In this document: in pieces, positions 1 to 5,366 of the stretch
Numbering within the stretch: the stretch's first letter is position 1
Layout: every line of letters begins with the position of its first letter
From: Parcubacteria group bacterium CG11_big_fil_rev_8_21_14_0_20_41_14
Lineage (GTDB): Bacteria > Patescibacteriota > Patescibacteriia > UBA2169
Direction of reading: 5' to 3'
Assembly (NCBI GenBank): GCA_002787075.1
Contig: PCVT01000198.1
Coordinates: 1-8,608 of the forward strand
Length of the DNA stretch: 8,608 bases
The notes under the pieces: generated by a model
Database searches by the model: none
What the model was told of the DNA's origin: nothing
Seen by the model: only the letters and a program-made list of their open reading frames with translations
Made by a program: the position numbers and the translations under genes

Positions 1-2
1 AT

Positions 3-194
3 TATGATACTTTATACCTTTTTTGCGGAACGCGCAATATGCTTGATTGTTCAGCTCTGGCCAAACATGGCCAAGATTGGGATGTTGATTTTTTGGATAA
101 AAAGAGGTACTCTAAAAAGGTATTTTGTTCCAAATCAGCAAAAATATGCCCAAGAAAAAACAGGAAAAAGTCGCTACTACTTCCGAGTATATAG
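3..194 (+). CDS. Probable 3' end of an upstream gene (5' truncated, unknown function)
   Basis: A stop-free frame enters from the left edge and ends at TAG 192-194, giving 63 residues with no start in the window. The reading looks like a real protein: a charged stretch around residues 20-40 (AKHGQDWDVDFLDKKRYSKK) followed by VFCSK, with cysteines at residues 8, 16, 42 and 49. These could belong to a small metal-binding fold, but the usual paired CxxC spacing is not clear. The competing frame from position 4 is rich in Trp, Phe and Ile and looks like chance. The frame overlaps the mod start (146) by 49 bp, a long overlap, so the last residues may be a run-on created where the restriction locus joined older DNA. 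I do not recognise the family. The alternative is that the frame is simply non-coding. Confidence 0.42.
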   Translation, partial: YDTLYLFCGTRNMLDCSALAKHGQDWDVDFLDKKRYSKKVFCSKSAKICPRKNRKKSLLLPSI

Positions 195-2101
195 CAAACG
201 AAAATTTAGAAAAACTCCGCAAGGTGTTTCCGAAATTCGTCAAAGACGGCGAAATTGATTTTGACGCTTTGCAGACATTTTTTGATAAGGAGGGTATTTT
301 GGCGGGCGAGGAAAAGTATGGTTTAAACTGGGCCGGCAAGTCCGTCGCCTTCAAAGCCATCCGCGTGCCCGCGACCGGCACGCTTACGCCGCAACCCAAA
401 GAGAGCAAGGATTCCACCTCCGCTAAAGCTAGGGCGGACGCGTGGGATAAAACCGAGAATCTTTTTATTGAGGGTGATAATTTGGAAGTGTTAAAACTTT
501 TGCAAAAAAATTATCGCGACTCAATCAAGATGATTTATATTGATCCTCCCTACAACACCGGGAAGGATTTTATTTATAAAGACAATTTCACCGAGAACAA
601 GTCCGACTATTACGAGCGCACCGGCCAAACCAAGGGTGGCATTAAAATGACCACCAACACCGAATCCAGCGGCCGCTACCACAGCGACTGGCTGACCATG
701 ATGTACCCGCGTCTTTTTTTGGGGCGAAATTTGTTGAAAGATGATGGGGTTATGTTTGTGTCTATTGATGACAATGAAGTCGCAAATTTACGGATGATTA
801 TGGATGAGATTTTTGGGGAGGAAAATTTTGTGGAATCATTTATTTGGAGGTCAAGACTAGGAAAGGGGTCAACTTCACAAGAAACAGCCACTCTTCATGA
901 GTATATTATTTGTTATGCCAAGGATATTAATAGTATAGATTTTACTTTTGACATTAGAACAAAAGAAAAGGATGACAAGGAAAGATTATGTCAGTGGGGA
1001 CAAGGCGATAGACGAGAAGATAGGCCAACTATGTATTTTTCTATAGCATCTGCAGAATTTGGTGAAATTTTTCCTGTTCGACCAGACGGATCAGATGGAC
1101 GTTGGCGTGCTAGCAAGGAAGTTGTTCAAAAACTTAAAGAGGCAAATTTACTAAAGTTTGAAAAACAAGAAGATGGAAGAGTAGAGGTATATAAAATTAT
1201 TTCAGCGGGCACAAAAACCAAAACAGCCCAGGATTCTATTTTGGATAGTGAAAAAGTTAAAACTACTGCGCATGGTTCAAGGGAAATTAAGGAGTTATTT
1301 GACGGAAAAATATTTGATTATCCAAAACCAACAACTTTGGTTAAATTTTTACTAAGTTTAATAAATGACAATAATTTTTACACTTTGGATTTTTTTGCCG
1401 GTTCCAGCACAACCGCTCATGCGGTAATGGCGCAAAATGCGGAAGACGGTGGAAGCAGGAAATGGATTTGCGTGCAGTTGCCGGAAGAAACGGAAAAGGA
1501 TAGTGAGGCATACAAAGCAGGCTACAAAACCATTGCCGACATTAGCCGCGAACGGATTCGGCGAGCCGGTAAAAAGATTATTGAGGATGGTTTGCCTGAA
1601 GGGTATTATAATGGTCTACGAGAAGTTTATGGATATAAGGAGGGAGAAGTAAATGAGTTGCGAGCAAACGAGCGAGAAACCATTGAAAAATATTTGGATC
1701 TTGGTTTCAAATCATATAAACTTTCACAATCAAACTATCGCGAATGGAATGTGCTGACCGATAAAGACGACGAGGTAACACTAAAAAAGCAACTCAAGCT
1801 GATTGCCGAAAAACCGTTGGTTGATAAATATGACGAGGAAGCGGTGGTATATGAGGTGTTGGTGAAAGAAGGGTTTGGCTTGAATGCGAAAGTTGAGAAA
1901 CAGAAAAAGGGTGGTTTAGATTTGTGGCGTGTGGCGGACAGAGGCCGTGAGATGTTTATTACTTTTGCCGCTAAACTTACGCAAAAACAAGTTGAATCCC
2001 TGGCTTTGCCCAAGGACACGGTTTTTGTGTGCCTTGATTCGGCGTTGGATGATTCCACGAAGGTGAATATTGGCAGGGGGTTGAATGTTAAAGTGATATA
2101 G
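146..2101 (+). CDS. mod: Type III restriction-modification methyltransferase (Mod), beta-class N6-adenine specific
   Basis: This 651-residue protein is the modification and recognition subunit of a Type III R-M system. It transfers methyl from S-adenosylmethionine to adenine in one strand of an asymmetric site and gives specificity to the Mod-Res complex. The catalytic motif IDPPYNTGKDF has DPPY at residues 133-136. The conserved DWLTMMYPRL follows near 181-190 and GVMFVSIDDNE near 201-211. The AdoMet-binding motif LDFFAGSSTTAHAV (about 414-427) comes after these, the order that defines the beta class. The specificity domain lies between, about residues 215-413. The C-terminal part, ending FVCLDSALDDSTKVNIG..., is typical of Type III Mod proteins. 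I chose ATG 146, which gives MPKKKQEKV. TTG 125 would add seven residues and sits 4 nt after a weak AAAAAGG (114-120), so the start is uncertain. It is the first gene of a tight five-gene run. The partner res lies 3.3 kb downstream instead of next to it. No long simple repeats suggesting phase variation were seen. Confidence 0.95.
   Translation: MPKKKQEKVATTSEYIANENLEKLRKVFPKFVKDGEIDFDALQTFFDKEGILAGEEKYGLNWAGKSVAFKAIRVPATGTLTPQPKESKDSTSAKARADAWDKTENLFIEGDNLEVLKLLQKNYRDSIKMIYIDPPYNTGKDFIYKDNFTENKSDYYERTGQTKGGIKMTTNTESSGRYHSDWLTMMYPRLFLGRNLLKDDGVMFVSIDDNEVANLRMIMDEIFGEENFVESFIWRSRLGKGSTSQETATLHEYIICYAKDINSIDFTFDIRTKEKDDKERLCQWGQGDRREDRPTMYFSIASAEFGEIFPVRPDGSDGRWRASKEVVQKLKEANLLKFEKQEDGRVEVYKIISAGTKTKTAQDSILDSEKVKTTAHGSREIKELFDGKIFDYPKPTTLVKFLLSLINDNNFYTLDFFAGSSTTAHAVMAQNAEDGGSRKWICVQLPEETEKDSEAYKAGYKTIADISRERIRRAGKKIIEDGLPEGYYNGLREVYGYKEGEVNELRANERETIEKYLDLGFKSYKLSQSNYREWNVLTDKDDEVTLKKQLKLIAEKPLVDKYDEEAVVYEVLVKEGFGLNAKVEKQKKGGLDLWRVADRGREMFITFAAKLTQKQVESLALPKDTVFVCLDSALDDSTKVNIGRGLNVKVI
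790..1385 (+). other. AT-rich target recognition (specificity) domain segment within mod
   Basis: Base use changes sharply inside mod. Hand counts of 60-base lines give 67% GC at 361-420 and 57% at 661-720, but 23% at 901-960 and 20% at 1321-1380, returning to 50% at 1381-1440. The AT-rich stretch is rich in AGA/ATA-type codons, unlike the GC-rich methyltransferase core on both sides. It matches the part of a beta-class Mod between the DPPY block and the AdoMet motif, where the variable recognition domain sits. It is known that Type III Mod specificity domains are exchanged by recombination; that this happened here is inferred from composition alone. Confidence 0.6.
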
Positions 2102-2105
2102 GCGT

Positions 2106-2801
2106 ATGTCTAAAGAAGAATTGGTAAAAGTCGACGAAAGTGAGTCAATTGAGGAGTTGTTAAACAAGCCCACTCTTAAAATTGCTGAATTTTTTACCGG
2201 TTTTTTAAAGGCAGAGAAAAACGAATGGAAGGGTTCAGCGGGTAGGCTGGTACAGGCATTAGTAAAGAATAATTTACTCATGCAACTCGGACGTGAAATC
2301 AATACTTATATAAAAGAGGGCAGGATCAAGGAGGATTATCTAGAGACTGACCTAAATCGCTTAACTCTTGTTGAATTATTGAAATGTATTGATGAAGATT
2401 CGCCTGACGAAAATCGTTTTGAAGCAATGAAAAAGATTTTTTTTGAAGGTGCGTCTATTGATGCGGATGGAACAAAGCAAGCACTGAGTTATGAATTGAT
2501 GAAGGTATGCAGGAAACTTTCAAGCATAGATCTATTGATCCTCGCTGTTTGCCACGACTCTATAGATGAAGGCGCCAAAGAGTCAACAGTTCATTCAAGG
2601 GAACAGTGGATTGGTCAAGTTTCGCAAAAACTTCCTTTTGGTTATAAGGAGTTTGTTGAATTGCGTGAAGAGAATTTAGAAAAATTGCACCTTATTTCAG
2701 GACGAACTTACAGCGACGGAAGCGGAATTCGTAATCAAACAACTTGGCGGTTGACCCCATTGGGCACAAAGCTATGTGAATTTATTGGCGAGGTAGGCTA
2801 G
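2106..2801 (+). CDS. Unrecognised helical protein with a C-terminal winged-helix-like end
   Basis: I cannot assign this 231-residue soluble protein to a characterised family. No signal peptide or membrane segment is visible. Residues 1-115 are charged and predicted helical, with well-formed stretches such as EFFTGFLKAEKNEWKGSAGR (29-48) and LVQALVKNNLLMQLGREI (48-65). After a central helical part (about 120-150), the C-terminus reads LEKLHLISGRTYSDGSGIRN and then WRLTPLGTKLCEFI (214-227). An LTPLG turn after a strand and before a final helix is the usual wing of winged-helix domains, so DNA binding or protein-protein docking is possible. No nuclease or ATPase motif is seen. It begins 4 bp after the mod stop with no Shine-Dalgarno, so translation is probably coupled to mod. 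Its position suggests a role with the R-M system, perhaps as regulator or sensor, but that is inference. Confidence 0.8.
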   Translation: MSKEELVKVDESESIEELLNKPTLKIAEFFTGFLKAEKNEWKGSAGRLVQALVKNNLLMQLGREINTYIKEGRIKEDYLETDLNRLTLVELLKCIDEDSPDENRFEAMKKIFFEGASIDADGTKQALSYELMKVCRKLSSIDLLILAVCHDSIDEGAKESTVHSREQWIGQVSQKLPFGYKEFVELREENLEKLHLISGRTYSDGSGIRNQTTWRLTPLGTKLCEFIGEVG

Positions 2802-2806
2802 CTAGT

Positions 2807-3505
2807 ATGATTGACCAAATAACCAACAATGAAATTACAAATTCGGTAAAGAAGAATTTCAAGGATCGTTTTTCTTCGCCGGTATTCGGCACTTTTTTTA
2901 TTTGGTGGGTAATTTTTCACTGGGAATTTGTGTACGCCATGTTTTTTGTTGATGAAAGCAGAGTTTGGAGAACGACTAATATGTTAATGAATGATTATTT
3001 GAGAGCACGATATTTTCATATAGACTGGTCTTTTGTATTTTTTTGGCTTGCGCCATTCGTTATGACTTTCGTAACAATTTGGTGGTTTCCCAGATTTATT
3101 TTAATTCCTTTATTTCGTAAATGGGAGGAATATGAATCAGAAAAACAAATTATTAAAATAAAAATAGGACGAAAGATTGAAGAAGAAACAGTTAAAAGAT
3201 TAGAAGTTACATCACAAAAAATAGAAAAGGAAAAAAAGATAGAGGAAGCTGATCCTAGTATAAATTTGGAACGGGAGTATCTTCAGTTTAGAAAATCAGA
3301 TTTTTTTAATAACTTTAAACGTCTCATTGAATCAATTTATAAACATCATGGGTATGTTTCTACCGTTAATTTTGAAGTACCGAGAGATATTTTGGCATAC
3401 ACCCACTCAAATGGACTAGTAGAGTTCGAGGATAATAACAGAAAAATTCATTTAACTGAAAAAGGAAAGTACTTTGTTAAGCAATATTCATTGCACAATA
3501 AATAA
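2807..3505 (+). CDS. Two-TM membrane protein with cytoplasmic coiled coil and C-terminal winged-helix-like domain
   Basis: This 232-residue protein has no recognised function. After a polar N-terminus (MIDQITNNEITNSVKKNFKD) come two strongly hydrophobic, Trp/Phe-rich segments: about residues 26-48 (VFGTFFIWWVIFHWEFVYAMFF) in two parts, and about 74-103 (WSFVFFWLAPFVMTFVTIWW onward). The roughly 25 residues between them would form a short loop. A long Lys/Glu-rich helix follows (about 105-150), likely a coiled coil. Residues 165-230 look globular and end with RKIHLTEKGKYFVKQY, a winged-helix-like wing and helix. By the positive-inside rule both ends should be cytoplasmic. The gene is AT-rich (25% GC by count at 3121-3180), unlike the mod core or res, which suggests separate acquisition. 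It lies 5 bp after the previous gene and 3 bp before mrr. A membrane effector or sensor tied to the neighbouring nucleases is possible but unproven. Confidence 0.85.
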   Translation: MIDQITNNEITNSVKKNFKDRFSSPVFGTFFIWWVIFHWEFVYAMFFVDESRVWRTTNMLMNDYLRARYFHIDWSFVFFWLAPFVMTFVTIWWFPRFILIPLFRKWEEYESEKQIIKIKIGRKIEEETVKRLEVTSQKIEKEKKIEEADPSINLEREYLQFRKSDFFNNFKRLIESIYKHHGYVSTVNFEVPRDILAYTHSNGLVEFEDNNRKIHLTEKGKYFVKQYSLHNK

Positions 3506-3508
3506 TCT

Positions 3509-4408
3509 ATGCCAATTCCAAAATTTGACGAAACAATGTTGCCGATCCTCAAGGCATTGCAGGATGACAAGACCATAATGATGCAGGAACTTTCTGACAA
3601 GATTCAGGCTGAATATTTTGATTTAACCGAAGAAGAAAAAAAAGAAAAGATATCAAGCGGGTATAGCAGATTTTTTGACCGTGTTTCGTGGGGAAGAACC
3701 TATTTAAAAAAGGCCGGTCTCATTGAACAGCCGGAACGCGGGGCAGTGAAGATTACGCAGGAGGGGTTGAAAGTTTTGTCGCAAAACCCCGAAAGCATTA
3801 CCGTTGATTTTTTGACTCAATACCCTTCGTTCATGGCTTTTCAGAGCAGTGGCAAAGACAAAACAAAAGAAGACATTGGCAAGTCCTTGATAGAGAAATT
3901 TTCACCGCAAGACATGATTGATCGCGGGTTTGCGGATATTCAGGGGACTCTCAAGAGCGATTTGCTGGAAAAGCTACAGGGAACAAACCCGTATTACTTT
4001 GAACAGGTAGTGTTGGATTTATTTCAAAAAATGGGATATGGCGATTATCTGGGAACACCAAAAAGCGGTGATGGGGGAGTTGATGGAATTATCAGCCAGG
4101 ATAAGCTTGGTTTAGAAAAAATTTATGTTCAAGCAAAGCGGTATGCTGGGGCTAATAAAGTCCGGGAGCCGGAGATACGTAATTTTATCGGCGCCATGAG
4201 TGATGGGGTAAGTAAGGGTATTTTTGTTACCACCTCGTCATTTGACGAGTCAGCAAAAGAAAAAGCAAAAAACGCGCATAACCATAAAATTATACTCATT
4301 GACGGAGAACAGTTAACTGATTTAATGATTAAGTATAGTGTGGGGGTGCAGGTTAAAACGAGTTACGAAGTAAAAGAGATTGATAATGATTTTTTTGAGG
4401 AAATATAG
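3509..4408 (+). CDS. mrr: Mrr-type restriction endonuclease (modification-dependent)
   Basis: This 299-residue protein matches the two-part build of Mrr enzymes, which cut DNA carrying foreign methylated bases. Residues 1-95 form an N-terminal winged-helix domain (MPIPKFDETMLPILKAL... to VKITQEGLKVLSQNP), presumably for DNA recognition. The catalytic PD-(D/E)XK-like domain starts near 155 with NPYYFEQVVLDLFQKMGYGD. It carries a Glu in YFEQ (165), SGDGGVDGII (Asp188 and Asp192) and IYVQAKRY (Gln208, Lys210), the expected active-site set, followed by GIFVTTSSFDESA, also typical of the family. All key residues are present, and the length is normal for Mrr (about 300). It starts 3 bp after the membrane protein gene without a Shine-Dalgarno. 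Lying in the same operon as an adenine methyltransferase, it must tolerate the marks made by this Mod, or be controlled by them. Base specificity cannot be read from the sequence. Confidence 0.92.
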   Translation: MPIPKFDETMLPILKALQDDKTIMMQELSDKIQAEYFDLTEEEKKEKISSGYSRFFDRVSWGRTYLKKAGLIEQPERGAVKITQEGLKVLSQNPESITVDFLTQYPSFMAFQSSGKDKTKEDIGKSLIEKFSPQDMIDRGFADIQGTLKSDLLEKLQGTNPYYFEQVVLDLFQKMGYGDYLGTPKSGDGGVDGIISQDKLGLEKIYVQAKRYAGANKVREPEIRNFIGAMSDGVSKGIFVTTSSFDESAKEKAKNAHNHKIILIDGEQLTDLMIKYSVGVQVKTSYEVKEIDNDFFEEI

Positions 4409-4440
4409 TCTCTGTTGCTTCGTTACCGCAATAAAAAAAT

Positions 4441-5226
4441 ATGAAAGAAGTAAAACAAACAATACAATATTTTTTCGTTGACGAAGCAGGTGATCCGGTT
4501 TTTTATAATCAGAAAGGCCAGTATATCGTCGGTCAAGAAGGATGCTCTAAAATATTATTGCTTGGATTTATTCGGATAGAAAATCCAGAAAATATGCGTA
4601 AAGGCATATTGCGGTTACGTGACGAGATTGCTCAAGACAAATATTTGGCTGGCATACCATCAATCCAGAAGACATTACAATCATTTCACGCAAAAGATGA
4701 TTGTCCAGAGGTAAGAGAAAAAATGTTTAAGTTTGTAGCGCAACTTGATTTTAAAGCAGAATTTATTGTCGCTCGCAAAATTGAAAAGATTTTTAAAGGC
4801 AAACATAAGGGTAAGCCTAATTTATTTTATGATGATCTTATTATTAAGCTTTTTGAAAATAAACTACACGGAAACGAAAAAAATATTATCTACTTCGCAG
4901 TGCGCGGAAACAAAACCAGACAAGAGCCGCTAGAAGAAGCAGTCCAGACAGCAATTAACACATTTGAGACAAAATGGGGAACATCAGTAAATACAATAGT
5001 AGAGGTTCGACCTCAAAGCCCCATAGGTGAACCATGCTTGCAGGTAGTTGACTATATGAATTGGGCAGTACAACGAGCTTTTACAAAAAAAGAGGATAGA
5101 TTTTTAAATTTTGTTGCCGACAAAATAAGCTATTTGGTGGATTTATATGATTTTGATAAATATCCAAAAAATTTTTATAACAGAAAAAGTAACCAATTTT
5201 CAATACAAAAAATAAGCCCCCTATAG
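4441..5226 (+). CDS. DUF3800 family protein, predicted RNase H-fold nuclease
   Basis: This 261-residue protein shows the two hallmarks of the DUF3800 family. The N-terminal strand QYFFVDEAGDP has acidic Asp14, Glu15 and Asp18 (the family's DESGD-like motif). Near the C-terminus is EPCLQVVDYMNWAVQRAF, with Gln201 and Asp204 (the LQxADxxxW-like motif). Between them lies SFHAKDD (81-87) and a strand region IIYFAVRGNKT (149-159). The fold is predicted to be RNase H-like, which would place these acidic residues in a metal-binding active site, but biochemical proof for the family is thin as far as I know. The gene follows mrr after 32 bp with no Shine-Dalgarno. It is AT-rich at its 3' end (23% GC by count at 5101-5160) and ends the gene run before res. 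A nuclease helping in defence is a reasonable inference from the neighbours. Confidence 0.85.
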   Translation: MKEVKQTIQYFFVDEAGDPVFYNQKGQYIVGQEGCSKILLLGFIRIENPENMRKGILRLRDEIAQDKYLAGIPSIQKTLQSFHAKDDCPEVREKMFKFVAQLDFKAEFIVARKIEKIFKGKHKGKPNLFYDDLIIKLFENKLHGNEKNIIYFAVRGNKTRQEPLEEAVQTAINTFETKWGTSVNTIVEVRPQSPIGEPCLQVVDYMNWAVQRAFTKKEDRFLNFVADKISYLVDLYDFDKYPKNFYNRKSNQFSIQKISPL

Positions 5227-5270
5227 CTAGTCCCCGAAGGGAGCACGGCATGAAGCCGACTTTCGCTAGT
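5226..5270. ncRNA. Compact structured element with nested hairpins (unknown class)
   Basis: Several short pairings nest in 45 bases. GCTAG (5226-5230) can pair with CTAGT (5266-5270) as an outer stem, with one G-U pair. TCCC-CGAA-GGGA (5231-5242) is a tetraloop hairpin, and CGGC-ATGAA-GCCG (5246-5258) is a second hairpin. Together they give a three-way-junction shape. An alternative fold pairs CGAA (5235-5238) with TTCG (5262-5265) to lengthen the outer stem at the cost of the first hairpin. No U-run follows, so it is not a standard terminator. It could be a leader RNA element of res, a protein-binding site or a mobile-repeat remnant. I do not recognise it as a known riboswitch. Confidence 0.35.
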
Positions 5271-5366
5271 AGAAGACTTATTCTGTGGATAAGTTTAGCA
5301 CGATTTGAAATTTTTTTCCAGAGTTGTCCACAGTCAAGGGTAAATAAAATAAGTTAATTTTTAGCC
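5227..5366. other. Intergenic region upstream of res, structured and probably regulatory
   Basis: This 140-bp gap is the only sizeable non-coding stretch in the locus. Its first third holds a compact foldable element and its middle an inverted repeat with DnaA-box-like arms, both listed separately. The last part (5334-5366) is AT-rich and contains TAAAAT (5345-5350), which could serve as a -10 box. TTGTCC (5324-5329) would be a -35 only with a short 15-bp spacer, so a res promoter here is plausible but not demonstrated. No Shine-Dalgarno precedes the res ATG. No open frame of believable size is seen on either strand. Confidence 0.6.
5283..5333. repeat. Inverted repeat with DnaA-box-like arms upstream of res
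   Basis: CTGTGGATAA (5283-5292) faces TTGTCCACAG (5324-5333) across a 31-bp spacer. The arms match at 9 of 10 positions, and as RNA the mismatch becomes a G-U pair, giving an uninterrupted 10-bp stem. The left arm contains the complement of the consensus DnaA box TTATCCACA; the right arm differs from it by one base. The pair may be a protein-binding operator for res, a DnaA-linked control site, or an RNA hairpin in the res leader. Spacing of 40 bp between equivalent points would put the arms almost four helical turns apart, on similar faces. Confidence 0.5.

Noticed and set aside
58..73. TGGCCA repeated with a 4-base gap, possible operator upstream of mod
   Set aside because: It lies inside the probable upstream reading frame (ALAKHGQ), and TGGCCA is a short self-complementary word that can recur by chance.
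85..113. TTGATT (85-90) and TACTCT (108-113) as a mod promoter
   Set aside because: The -10 match is poor and the region seems to be coding. The true promoter may be upstream of the window.
112..417. Reverse-strand open frame opposite the mod start
   Set aside because: It mirrors a strongly supported gene and has no recognisable motif or upstream signals.
504..1396. Homopolymer runs in mod (A7 at 504-510, T7 at 714-720, T7 at 1390-1396) as phase-variation tracts
   Set aside because: Phase-variable mod genes usually have much longer tracts or many short tandem repeats. Seven-base runs are ordinary in this AT-leaning sequence and are spread over conserved motifs.
4409..4440. Intergenic gap between mrr and the DUF3800 gene as a terminator or promoter
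   Set aside because: Only 32 bases, with no hairpin and no convincing promoter boxes apart from an A-run before the ATG.
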